The notes under the pieces were generated by a model. It did not search any database. It saw only the letters and a list, made by a program, of their open reading frames with translations, and was not told where the DNA came from. Source: Afipia sp. (GTDB lineage Bacteria; Pseudomonadota; Alphaproteobacteria; Rhizobiales; Xanthobacteraceae). Taken from it: 64,000 bases of DNA. The DNA is taken from NCBI GenBank assembly GCA_024508675.1, contig JANINQ010000021.1, forward strand, positions 372,001 through 436,000. Reading direction: 5' to 3'. Both the position numbers and the translations under genes were made by a program. Positions 19,828 to 27,652 of this stretch are shown in pieces (within the stretch, counting starts at the first letter, position 1; the number at the start of each line of letters is the position of its first letter).

Positions 19828-20706
19828 TCACGTACCCGAAACATGGCGAACGGCAGACGCATGTCCGGTCGCCCGCTGATACAAACCCCGCGCCATCGCA
19901 GAAAGCGCAATGCCCGCCATCTGCCCCTTCGACAGGCGCACGTTCTCACTGAGCGGATCGCGCACCTTCAGCAAATTGACGATCCTGTCGGCGAACGTCT
20001 CGATCACGCGCACCTCGAGAGCAAACCGCGTGTCCTTGATGTCTCCGGCTAATGAGCGGCCTTCATGCAGCAGCATCTCGGTGCGCCGCGCCAGCCCGTG
20101 CAGACATTTCAGCAACGCAGGCGGAGATTGTCCTTCGCTCAGCATTTCCACCGTCGCGCCCGCCGCCGCCAGCGCATCCTGCGGAAGGTAAACGCGGTCG
20201 AGGCTAAGGTAGTCCTTGCCGCAATCCTGCAGATGATTGTTGATCTGCAGGGCGGCGCAAATCGCGTCGGACGCCGCCCAGGTCGAGCGGTCCTCGCCGT
20301 GAACATCCAGCATGAAACGGCCAACGGGCATCGCGGACAGCGAGCAATAGTGGATCAGTTCGTCCCAGTTCGCATAGCGCAGCTTGGTGACGTCGAGACG
20401 AAAAGCGTTCAACAGATCCTGCGCATGCTTCGGAGACATGCCGCGCTCTGCAAACGCATGGCGCAGCGTCACCGCTTCCGGCTGGGTGTCGCCCCTGCCG
20501 AGCAATTCGGCTTCGAGAAGATCGAGCTTGTCGAGCTTGTCCTGCGGCGCCAGCGAGGCGTGATCGGCAATGTCGTCGCCGGTGCGCACGAAATTGTAGA
20601 ACGCAAGAATCAGCGCGCGGTGGCGCGGATGGATGATCCACGACGCAACCGGGAAATTCTCGTCCTTGTGGCCTTTGCCAGATCGCAATTCGCCTGCTGT
20701 TGTCAT
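19828..20706 (-). CDS. hpnC: Hydroxysqualene synthase HpnC
   Basis: HpnC converts presqualene diphosphate to hydroxysqualene. The 292 residues show the squalene/phytoene synthase fold. The first Asp motif is intact (TGDDIADHAS near residue 45). The second is changed to INNHLQDCGKDYLSLDRVYLP, the form expected in HpnC but not HpnD. The family start GHKDENFPVASWIIHPRHR is present. Its ATG follows the hpnB stop directly (TAAATG). Gene order and motif differences separate it from the neighbouring paralogue HpnD. Confidence 0.93.
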   Translation of the reverse strand: MTTAGELRSGKGHKDENFPVASWIIHPRHRALILAFYNFVRTGDDIADHASLAPQDKLDKLDLLEAELLGRGDTQPEAVTLRHAFAERGMSPKHAQDLLNAFRLDVTKLRYANWDELIHYCSLSAMPVGRFMLDVHGEDRSTWAASDAICAALQINNHLQDCGKDYLSLDRVYLPQDALAAAGATVEMLSEGQSPPALLKCLHGLARRTEMLLHEGRSLAGDIKDTRFALEVRVIETFADRIVNLLKVRDPLSENVRLSKGQMAGIALSAMARGLYQRATGHASAVRHVSGT

Positions 20707-21876
20707 TTAAGAACCTGAAACCTGTGCCTGGGCGCGGCCTTTCCACATTCCGCCACGCCCCTGGAAATGCTGGATCGCGGAGTTCACCGTGAACACCATG
20801 TAAGCGATTGCGATTGCGGGGAGCGCCGGACCCCAGAAAGCCGACTGCCCATAGTATCGCAGAGTGGGCTGGAACGCGAGCGCCATCAGAATCCAGGCCG
20901 CAGCGGCAAATACCGCCGCCCATCCATGCCCGAACAGCGCGATCACGACCGGCGCCAGAAAAACAAGCGTCATCGCAAGAATTGTTCCCACCAGAAGGAC
21001 GACCGAATAGCGCAATTGCGCGTAGGCCGACCGGGAGATCATGTGTCCCACATTGGCGACAGTGTCCGATGCACGAACGCTTTTGACATTGTGCGAGAAG
21101 CCGAGCCACACCGGCCCTTGCTGCTTCAAACGCGCGCCGAGCGCGCAATCATCGATCAGCGAGCCGCGAATGGATTCAATGCCTCCGGCATTTTTCAGTG
21201 CATCCCAGCGGGCAAGGATGCAGCCGCCCGCAGCAGCAGCGGTCGCACGCGAAGGATTCCGCACCCATCCGAACGGATAGAGCATTCCGAAAAAGAAAAT
21301 GAACGCGGGGATCAGATACTTTTCCGCAAAGCTCTCACAGCGAAGCGTTGCCATCACTGACGTCATCGCCAGCTTGTCACGCTGCGCGCGCGCGACAAGC
21401 CGCATCAGGAGGTCGCCGGAATAAACGATGTCAGCATCCGTCAGCAGCACATAGTCCGGCTGCGCGGACCAGCCCTCGACCATGTTCAGACCCTGCTTCA
21501 CCGCCCATAGCTTGCCGGTCCAGCCGGATGGCAGCGGACGCCCCTGCAGCACCGTCAGACGGTCCGATGCGCCAATCGCGGTCGCTGCATCGCTGGCGAT
21601 CTGCGAGGTGCCATCCTGACTCTGGTCGTCCACCAGGATCATCGACAGCCTGCCGGGATAAGGCTGGCTCAGAATGGATACCACGCAGGCCGCGACACCG
21701 GCAGCTTCGTCGCGCGCAGGAACAACGACGGCAATCGACGGCCAGTTTGCGGCAGCGGGCGCCGGCGCAAGGTCATCGAACTTCCAAGTCCGCCAGAAAT
21801 CGCCCCGAGCCGCGATCAGATAGATCCAGATCGCAAGGGCAAGTCCGGCAGCGACCAGTGAAATTTGAGCGGACAA
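20707..21876 (-). CDS. hpnB: Hopanoid-associated glycosyltransferase HpnB
   Basis: This is a family 2 glycosyltransferase of 389 residues. It has an N-terminal membrane segment (SLVAAGLALAIWIYLIAA), the GT-A domain (SIAVVVPARDEAAGVAACVVSIL, LVDDQSQDGTS, LLTDADIVYSGDLL with the metal-binding DAD, and a late DDCALGARLK), and C-terminal hydrophobic segments. HpnB is a regular member of hopanoid operons, but its acceptor is not firmly established. The only plausible start is TTG at 21876 with a weak ribosome site. An in-frame TGA 13 codons upstream excludes a longer protein, and a strong Shine-Dalgarno sequence lies before that stop. It is the first gene of the six-gene operon. Confidence 0.87.
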   Translation of the reverse strand: MSAQISLVAAGLALAIWIYLIAARGDFWRTWKFDDLAPAPAAANWPSIAVVVPARDEAAGVAACVVSILSQPYPGRLSMILVDDQSQDGTSQIASDAATAIGASDRLTVLQGRPLPSGWTGKLWAVKQGLNMVEGWSAQPDYVLLTDADIVYSGDLLMRLVARAQRDKLAMTSVMATLRCESFAEKYLIPAFIFFFGMLYPFGWVRNPSRATAAAAGGCILARWDALKNAGGIESIRGSLIDDCALGARLKQQGPVWLGFSHNVKSVRASDTVANVGHMISRSAYAQLRYSVVLLVGTILAMTLVFLAPVVIALFGHGWAAVFAAAAWILMALAFQPTLRYYGQSAFWGPALPAIAIAYMVFTVNSAIQHFQGRGGMWKGRAQAQVSGS

Positions 21877-21912
21877 TTCAAGCTCGCAAACACAGGGTTG
21901 AGCGGCGGGGCC

Positions 21913-21957
21913 TCAGCCTCCGCCGCAGTCGATTAGCAGGTTCGCGCGTCCTAGCAC
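21913..21957 (-). other. Possible 14-codon leader ORF upstream of hpnB
   Basis: On the minus strand AAAGGAGG (complement of 21961-21968) is followed by GTG and a 14-codon reading frame ending in TGA. It is in the same frame as hpnB, whose TTG start lies 12 sense codons beyond that TGA. The spacing from GGAGG to GTG is only 3 bases, shorter than optimal. It may be a translated leader or a chance Shine-Dalgarno sequence. Confidence 0.25.
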
Positions 21958-22059
21958 AATCCTCCTTTAGAGGGAAATATCCCTTTTATTTCAGTGTTTT
22001 ATATCGAGGAACCAGGTGCCAGACGGCCATTCCCGTCGTAAATGGTTCCGGCCCAGCTC

Positions 22060-23250
22060 CTAGACGTTCTGGCCCGCAGCAAAACCCGACGACCACGCCC
22101 ACTGGAAATTGAAGCCGCCGAGATGGCCCGTCACGTCGATCACCTCGCCGATGAAAAACAGGCCGGGCACGGATCTGGCTTCGAATGTTTTGGATGACAA
22201 TTCCGCTGTATCGACGCCGCCGATCGTGACTTCTGCGGTCCGGTAGCCTTCCGTACCGCGCGGCGTCACCTCCCATCCATTCACCAGCGCAGCCACGGCC
22301 TGCAGATGACGGTCGGACATGTCCGCCATTCGTGCCGCCCCCCCGGCACCTGCCTCCGCGATCCATTGCGCCAGACGCGCCGGCAGCAGCCGCGCCAGCC
22401 CTGTCGTAAGCTCCTGACGCGGATGATCCCGCCGCATCTCCTTTAGCGCCGCGAACACATCGGTGCCGGGCACCATATCGATCTGAATGGCATCGCCGTC
22501 ACGCCAATAAGAGGAAATTTGCAGGATCGCCGGGCCGCTCAGTCCGCGATGGGTGAACAACATCGCCTCGTCGAATGTCGCGCCGTTGCATGCGATCACC
22601 GTTTCAACGGAGACGCCCGCGAGTTCTTTCGAACGGGCCAGCAGGGCCTCATCGAATGTCAGCGGCACCAGTCCCGCACGCGGCAGCACGATCTTGAGGC
22701 CGAACTGCTCGGCAACCTTGTAACCGAAACCGCTCGATCCCATTTTTGGAATCGAAGGCCCGCCGGTGGCGACGACCAGAGACCGGCAGCGCATCTCGCC
22801 GCGATCGGTGAGGACGCGAAAGCCATCCTCTCCCTTTGCGATCGAGGAAATTTTCGTGCCGAGATGCAGTGTCACGCCAGCCGCGCCGCACTCATCCAGC
22901 AGCATGTCGATAATCTGCTGCGAAGAATCGTCACAGAACAATTGACCGCGCGTCTTCTCGTGATAAGCGATGCGATGTTTCTCGACCAGCGCGATGAAAT
23001 CGTGCTGGGTGAATCCGCTCAGCGCCGATTTGCAGAAATGCGGATTGCGGGAGAGAAAATTCGCGGGCGTGGTGTGCAGATTGGTGAAATTGCATCGCCC
23101 GCCGCCCGAAATGCGGATTTTCTCGGCCGGGCGTCTGGCTTGCTCGATCACGCCGACGCTGTGGCCCCGGCCGCCTGCGACCCGCGCGCACATCAGACCC
23201 GCCGCCCCTGCACCGAGGACGAGCACGTCATAAACCAGCGGCGGCTTCAT
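22060..23250 (-). CDS. HI0933/BaiN-family NAD(P)/FAD-dependent oxidoreductase
   Basis: The 396-residue flavoprotein is of the HI0933 (YhiN/BaiN-like) family. The N-terminal FAD-binding motif is LGAGAAGLMCARVAGGRG, followed by the family signature KIRISGGGRCNFTN near residue 45, then VVATGGPSIPKMGSSGFGY, and a C-terminal VPGLFFIGEVIDVTGHLGGFNFQWAWSSGFAAG. The substrate is unknown; some relatives reduce steroid-like double bonds. It lies 47 bases after hpnP on the same strand and could be cotranscribed, but the family is widespread and this may be chance. Its end is followed, 180 bases on, by hpnB, also on the minus strand. Confidence 0.85.
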   Translation of the reverse strand: MKPPLVYDVLVLGAGAAGLMCARVAGGRGHSVGVIEQARRPAEKIRISGGGRCNFTNLHTTPANFLSRNPHFCKSALSGFTQHDFIALVEKHRIAYHEKTRGQLFCDDSSQQIIDMLLDECGAAGVTLHLGTKISSIAKGEDGFRVLTDRGEMRCRSLVVATGGPSIPKMGSSGFGYKVAEQFGLKIVLPRAGLVPLTFDEALLARSKELAGVSVETVIACNGATFDEAMLFTHRGLSGPAILQISSYWRDGDAIQIDMVPGTDVFAALKEMRRDHPRQELTTGLARLLPARLAQWIAEAGAGGAARMADMSDRHLQAVAALVNGWEVTPRGTEGYRTAEVTIGGVDTAELSSKTFEARSVPGLFFIGEVIDVTGHLGGFNFQWAWSSGFAAGQNV

Positions 23251-23297
23251 GGACGTTCAAACAAGGGCATGACCGACGCAGCCATGATCAGACTGCG

Positions 23298-24884
23298 TCA
23301 TTCAGCGGCGACAGGCATGTCCCGCAATCTGGTCGAATAATACGAAGCATTCTGCTGTCCGCTGGAGGCGTCCCGCGCGAACACTATCAGATGGTGCGCG
23401 ACCAGACCAACGCTGATGACGCGCTCAATGTCCCCTGTCTTGAGGCGGGGCCAGGCGAATTTCCAGAACACGCGGCGGTAGTCGCTCTTCACGCCCACAT
23501 GCCAGATGATATTCGACAGCATGGTCATGCCGCGCCTGATGTTGCGCCACGACAGGCGCTGCCTGCTGTTCGGCGGCTGCAGGCGGTTCGGATAGGTTTC
23601 GCGGACCTGATGTTCGAAACGTGCGAACAGCTTTTCCGGCGTGTAGGCCCGCCCCATGCACTCACGCCAGGTCGAAACGACATGCTCGTAAGGCAGAAGG
23701 AAATCGACATTTGAATCGCGGTCGGCATCCTCGATCAATCGGCCTTCCCGTTTCAGCCGGTCATAGAGCGGCGTGCGCGGCAAAGCCTGCAGCAGGTTGA
23801 TCGTCAAAAGCGGAATCTGCGACTGATCGATGAATTCGAGAATGCCGTCCCCGGCGTCGGGCTTGTCAGTGTCCAGCCCCAGAATGATGCCGGACACGAC
23901 TTCCAGCCCGTAGCTGTTGAGCGTCTGTACGCCTTCCAAGATCGGCACCATCATGTTGTGCTGTTTGGACATCGCTTTCAGCGCATCGGGATCAGGCGTT
24001 TCGATCCCGGCGAACAATGTCGTGAAGTAAGCATCGTGCATCAACGACAGGATTTCCGGACGCTTGGCGATGTTCAGGGTTGCCTCGCAGGCGAACTGGA
24101 TCGCGTAGCCGTTGCGCTTCTGCCATTCGACAAGATGCGGCAGCAGTTCCAGCGTCGCCTTGCGGTTGCCGATGAAATTGTCGTCGACGAAATAGACCGC
24201 CCCCGCGAGGCCGCATTCGAGCATTTTGTCGAGTTCGGCGATTACCTGCTCCGGCGACTTGAGGCGCGGATTGCGACCATACAGCGCCGGAATGTCGCAG
24301 AACTCGCACTGATACGGACAGCCCGAGGAGAACTGAATGCTGCCGATGAAGTATTTGTGAAGCGGCAGCAGTTCATAGGCCGGGAGCGGAAAATCCGCCA
24401 TGTCGCGGCGTTCTTTGGTCGTCAGCACAATCTGCCGGTCCGGCCGCGCCGAGTCACGCCCGAGACGACGAAACAGCTCATAGGTCGCATCACCGAGCTC
24501 GCCGACATGCAGGTAGTCGAAATCGGGATAATATTCCGGGCAGGCGCTCACCGACGGCCCGCCGAGCGCTACCGCAAGGTCGTGCTCATGCGCGCGGCGG
24601 CAGATGTCGTTGATCTGCGGCCGCTGGATGTGCATGCCGCTGACGAAGACCGCGTCTGCCCAGATGAAATCGTCATCGGTCGCGGGGGTGATGTTCTCGT
24701 CAAGAAAGCGCACTTCCCAACCAACCGGGAGCGATGCCGCAATCAGAAGCAGACCCTGCGGAGGCATGAAGGCCTGAACGCCGTCAGTCAGGGGGTAAGC
24801 GTATTCAAAAGTGCCGAATGAGGGAGAATACTTGGGAAAAACACAAAGGATACGACGGAGGGAAGGACTTACAACGTCTCTCAT
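23298..24884 (-). CDS. hpnP: Hopanoid C-2 methylase HpnP (B12-binding radical SAM)
   Basis: HpnP methylates hopanoids at C-2, giving 2-methylhopanoids. The 528-residue protein has an N-terminal cobalamin-binding domain (LCVFPKYSPSFGTFEYAYPL, VFVSGMHIQRPQINDICRRAHEHD), the radical SAM motif FSSGCPYQCEFCDIPALYGRNPRLKSP near residue 190, FVDDNFIGNRKA, and the C-terminal DUF4070-type region (LLTINLLQALPRTPLYDRL). From memory the sequence is close to Rhodopseudomonas HpnP. A related B12 radical SAM paralogue cannot be excluded without alignment. ATG at 24884 is used; another open start is at 24902. An EcfG-type promoter lies 138 bases upstream. Confidence 0.8.
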   Translation of the reverse strand: MRDVVSPSLRRILCVFPKYSPSFGTFEYAYPLTDGVQAFMPPQGLLLIAASLPVGWEVRFLDENITPATDDDFIWADAVFVSGMHIQRPQINDICRRAHEHDLAVALGGPSVSACPEYYPDFDYLHVGELGDATYELFRRLGRDSARPDRQIVLTTKERRDMADFPLPAYELLPLHKYFIGSIQFSSGCPYQCEFCDIPALYGRNPRLKSPEQVIAELDKMLECGLAGAVYFVDDNFIGNRKATLELLPHLVEWQKRNGYAIQFACEATLNIAKRPEILSLMHDAYFTTLFAGIETPDPDALKAMSKQHNMMVPILEGVQTLNSYGLEVVSGIILGLDTDKPDAGDGILEFIDQSQIPLLTINLLQALPRTPLYDRLKREGRLIEDADRDSNVDFLLPYEHVVSTWRECMGRAYTPEKLFARFEHQVRETYPNRLQPPNSRQRLSWRNIRRGMTMLSNIIWHVGVKSDYRRVFWKFAWPRLKTGDIERVISVGLVAHHLIVFARDASSGQQNASYYSTRLRDMPVAAE

Positions 24885-25021
24885 CAGGCCCCCTGCTCTC
24901 AAGATATGCAGTTGTGCTTAGAACGAGCCACAATTCCGGTGAGATTAGGGCGCTTCCGTAACGGCAGACCCGCGTTCAATGCAGCCCTGCCTGCAAAGCA
25001 AGCGGCGGACCAGTTGTTGGT

Positions 25022-25046
25022 AACGCCCCCGTTAAGGCCCGGTTCC
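25022..25046 (-). promoter_or_regulatory. EcfG-type (general stress response) promoter of hpnP
   Basis: On the minus strand GGAAC (complement of 25042-25046) and CGTT (complement of 25022-25025) are separated by exactly 16 bases. This matches the EcfG consensus GGAAC-N16/17-CGTT. It points at hpnP, with the -10 element 138 bases before the chosen start. EcfG-dependent transcription of hpnP is known in Rhodopseudomonas palustris TIE-1, which agrees with this site. Confidence 0.7.
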
Positions 25047-25109
25047 AATCCCGGTTCAAAGGCTGCTATCGTCCTGTCACAAAAATATGTCCCGTGGAGG
25101 AAGAGCCAA

Positions 25110-26108
25110 ATGTCGCAGACCAACCGCCAGATCCTGCTCGTCGAAAAACCGACCGGCAAGCTGTCTCAGCAGAATTTCAGGATGGCCGAAGCCGCCATTC
25201 CTGAACCCAAGGACGGCGAGGTGTTGGTGCGCGTCCTCTATATCTCGCTCGACGCCGCCAACCGCGCGTGGATGCAGGGCGCGACCTATCGCGCGGCCGT
25301 AGAAGCCAACACGGTGATGGCAGGCGGCGCGATTGCCGAAGTGGTGAAGTCCAGCGCACCGGGCTTCGCACCGGGCGACCTCGTATTCGGCGATACCGGG
25401 TGGCAGAACTATGCCGCCGTGCGCGCCAAGACTTTGGTGAAGGTGCCGCGCATCGAGCCAATCACCCACCTGCTCAGCGTATTCGGCGTCGCGGGCCTCA
25501 CCGCCTATTTCGGTCTGCTCAATGTCGGCAAGCCGAAGGCTGGCGAAACCGTTGTCGTCTCCGCCGCTGCCGGATCGGTCGGCTCGTTTGTCGGGCAGAT
25601 CGCGAAGATAAAGGGTTGCCGCGTGGTCGGCATCGCAGGCGGCAAGGACAAGTGCAACTGGCTGGTTTCCGAACTTGGCTTCGACGCTGCTGTTGATTAC
25701 AAGTCGGAGCCTGTCTTCAAGGCGCTGAAGGCTGCTGCGCCGAATGGCATTGATGTCTACTTCGACAATGTCGGCGGCGATATTTTCGAAGCCTGCCTGC
25801 CGCAGATGAACCAGCACGGCCGCATCTCCTGCTGTGGAGCGGTTTCGGCCTATGACGGCGCACCGCCGGCTCACGGCCCGCGCGGCGTACCCGGATTGAT
25901 CGTGGTGAAACGGCTGACGGTGCAGGGTTTCATCTTCACCGACTTCAACGACCAGCGCGATGCCGCGCTGGCCGATCTGCAGGCATGGGTCAAGGCCGGC
26001 AAGATCAAGGTGCAGGAAGACATCATCAACGGACTGGAAAACACCCCGCAGGCGTTGATCGGACTGCTCGCCGGCGAAAACCGCGGCAAGCGGATGGTGA
26101 AGGTGTAA
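25110..26108 (+). CDS. NADP-dependent oxidoreductase, zinc-independent MDR (prostaglandin reductase/CurA-like)
   Basis: The 332-residue medium-chain reductase is of the LTB4DH/PTGR/CurA-type family. These enzymes reduce alpha,beta-unsaturated carbonyl double bonds with NADPH. It opens with an N-terminal FRMAEAAIPEPKDGEVLVRVLYISLD, then the Rossmann motif VVVSAAAGSVGSFVGQIAKIKGCRVVGIAGG, a GIDVYFDNVGGDIFEACL stretch and a YDGAPPAHGPRG segment. No catalytic zinc cysteines are present. The start MSQTNRQI at 25110 has a ribosome site (GGAGG) 9 bases away; the open frame upstream is not protein-like. It is divergent from hpnP. The physiological substrate is unknown. Confidence 0.88.
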   Translation: MSQTNRQILLVEKPTGKLSQQNFRMAEAAIPEPKDGEVLVRVLYISLDAANRAWMQGATYRAAVEANTVMAGGAIAEVVKSSAPGFAPGDLVFGDTGWQNYAAVRAKTLVKVPRIEPITHLLSVFGVAGLTAYFGLLNVGKPKAGETVVVSAAAGSVGSFVGQIAKIKGCRVVGIAGGKDKCNWLVSELGFDAAVDYKSEPVFKALKAAAPNGIDVYFDNVGGDIFEACLPQMNQHGRISCCGAVSAYDGAPPAHGPRGVPGLIVVKRLTVQGFIFTDFNDQRDAALADLQAWVKAGKIKVQEDIINGLENTPQALIGLLAGENRGKRMVKV

Positions 26109-26147
26109 CCAACACTCTCTCCTCCATTTCATTCCCTTCCAAAATGG

Positions 26148-26197
26148 ATGTGCCACCACTTCATAAACGCATAGCGCGAATGGAGTGAGTGGCACAT
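26148..26197. other. Long imperfect hairpin between the oxidoreductase and the MFS gene
   Basis: ATGTGCCAC (from 26148) pairs with GTGGCACAT (to 26197). One bulged base and an inner CACT/AGTG plus CAT/ATG stem extend it, around a 15-base loop. It lies 39 bases after the oxidoreductase stop and 40 bases before the MFS start. There is no U-tract, so it may be a processing, pausing or operator element. Confidence 0.4.
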
Positions 26198-26237
26198 GCC
26201 TTGCTGCGTTCTCTTCAACAAGATGGAGAGACCGCAC

Positions 26238-27524
26238 ATGAGTTCCACGACGGCTTCAAACACGAACAACACGCGCTGGGTTCAGCTGGTGCTGGGTGTC
26301 ATCGCCATGATGGCGATCTCCAGCCCGCAATATGTCTGGACGCTGTTCGTCAAATCCTTCCAGACCACCACGGGCGCAACGCTTCCCGCAATTCAGATCA
26401 ACTTCTCGCTGCTGATCGTTCTGCAGACGTGGCTGTCCCCCGCGCAGGGCTGGCTGATCGACCGCTTCGGGCCGAAACTCCTGATCGCCGTCGGCACGCT
26501 CCTGAGCGGACTGGGCTGGATTCTCTCGGCCTATGCGACATCGCTGACTACGCTTTATGCAACCTATGGCCTGTTTTGCGGCATCGGCACCGGCATCGTC
26601 TATATCGGCATTGTCGGACTGATGGTGCGCTGGTTCCCGGACCGGCGCGGCTTTGCCACCGGAATGGTCGCCGCCGGATACGGCTTCGGAGCGATCCTGA
26701 CCACCTTCCCGATCGACGCGATGCTGAAGACATCGACCTATCAGTCGACGCTGATCACCTTCGGCATCATCCTTGGTGTCGTGGGTTTTCTCGCCGCGCT
26801 TGGCCTGCGCAATCCGAAGGCGGGCGAGATCGCCGCAGCAACGGCGTCGATCAAGGTGGCGCATTCAGCAGTCGATTACGAGCCCAAGCAGATGCTGAAG
26901 ACGCCGATCTTCTGGCTGATGTTCGTCATGATGACCATGATGTCCACCGGCGGCTTGATGGTGATTTCGCAGTTCGCGAACTTCACCAAGGATTTCGGCG
27001 TCGCCAATGTGATGGTCTGGGGTCTCGCCGCTCTGCCGCTGGCCCTCACCGTCGATCGCATCACCAACGGCCTCACCCGGCCGTTCTTCGGCTGGGTATC
27101 GGACAGGATCGGCCGTGAGAACACCATGGGGCTCGCGTTTATCTTCGAAGGCATCGCGATCGCGCTGATGGTGGCGTTTCGAGACAATGCACTCGCGTTT
27201 GTGCTGCTGTCCGGCGTGGTGTTCTTCGGATGGGGTGAAATCTTCTCGCTGTTTCCCTCGACCCTCACCGATACCTTCGGCACAAAGAACGCCACCACCA
27301 ATTACGGATTCCTCTACATGGCGCAGGGCATCGGCTCCGTGCTCGGTGGCCCCGTCGCGGCGATGATCCGTGAATCGACGGGAAGCTGGATGCCGGTGTT
27401 CGGGCTGATCATCGTGATGGACGTGCTTACCGGCCTGCTGGCGCTGTTCGTCCTCAAGCCCTGGCGCGCGCAATGGTTCGGCCACAGCGTGAGCGGCGCT
27501 CCGATAGCGGCGCCTGCCGAATAG
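26238..27524 (+). CDS. OFA-family MFS transporter (oxalate/formate antiporter-like)
   Basis: The 428-residue major facilitator protein has 12 predicted TM segments. It has the RFGPKLLIAVGTLLSGLGW loop and GLFCGIGTGIVYIGIVGLMVRWFPDRRGFATGMVAAGYGFGA, typical of the oxalate:formate antiporter family. The second half has GWVSDRIGRENTMG and YMAQGIGSVLGGPVAA. It probably exchanges or imports small mono- or dicarboxylates at the inner membrane; the substrate is inferred from family only. ATG at 26238 follows a GGAGAG ribosome site; an earlier in-frame ATG at 26196 lies in the upstream hairpin and is less likely. It ends in an intrinsic terminator. Confidence 0.88.
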   Translation: MSSTTASNTNNTRWVQLVLGVIAMMAISSPQYVWTLFVKSFQTTTGATLPAIQINFSLLIVLQTWLSPAQGWLIDRFGPKLLIAVGTLLSGLGWILSAYATSLTTLYATYGLFCGIGTGIVYIGIVGLMVRWFPDRRGFATGMVAAGYGFGAILTTFPIDAMLKTSTYQSTLITFGIILGVVGFLAALGLRNPKAGEIAAATASIKVAHSAVDYEPKQMLKTPIFWLMFVMMTMMSTGGLMVISQFANFTKDFGVANVMVWGLAALPLALTVDRITNGLTRPFFGWVSDRIGRENTMGLAFIFEGIAIALMVAFRDNALAFVLLSGVVFFGWGEIFSLFPSTLTDTFGTKNATTNYGFLYMAQGIGSVLGGPVAAMIRESTGSWMPVFGLIIVMDVLTGLLALFVLKPWRAQWFGHSVSGAPIAAPAE

Positions 27525-27541
27525 CGCCCAATCCGGCGATC

Positions 27542-27568
27542 AAATGCCCGGCGAAAGCCGGGCATTTT
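27542..27568 (+). terminator. Intrinsic terminator after the MFS gene
   Basis: A perfect 11-bp stem (AAATGCCCGGC / GCCGGGCATTT) with a GAAA tetraloop and a following T lies 18 bases after the MFS stop codon. Confidence 0.8.
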
Positions 27569-27580
27569 GCGTTTTGCCAA

Positions 27581-27596
27581 AGGCGAAGTTTCGCCT
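27581..27596. promoter_or_regulatory. Perfect dyad upstream of the gamma-glutamyltransferase gene
   Basis: AGGCGAA-GT-TTCGCCT is a 16-base perfect palindrome, 57 bases before the start of the next gene and after the preceding terminator. Its position suits an operator. It could also be a simple RNA hairpin. Confidence 0.3.
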
Positions 27597-27652
27597 ACAT
27601 AAGACCTCGCGTCCGTTGTCGGCGCATCCACGCTAGACCATGGATACGACAC

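Noticed and set aside
19821-19949. N-terminal extension of HpnD
   Set aside because: It overlaps the end of hpnC and is rich in Arg and Cys. The family length fits the start at 19820.
23298-24884. Alternative naming of the B12 radical SAM protein as HpnJ or HpnR
   Set aside because: HpnJ and the C-3 methylase HpnR belong mainly to other bacterial groups. The cobalamin domain sequence and the EcfG promoter fit HpnP better, although an alignment would settle it.
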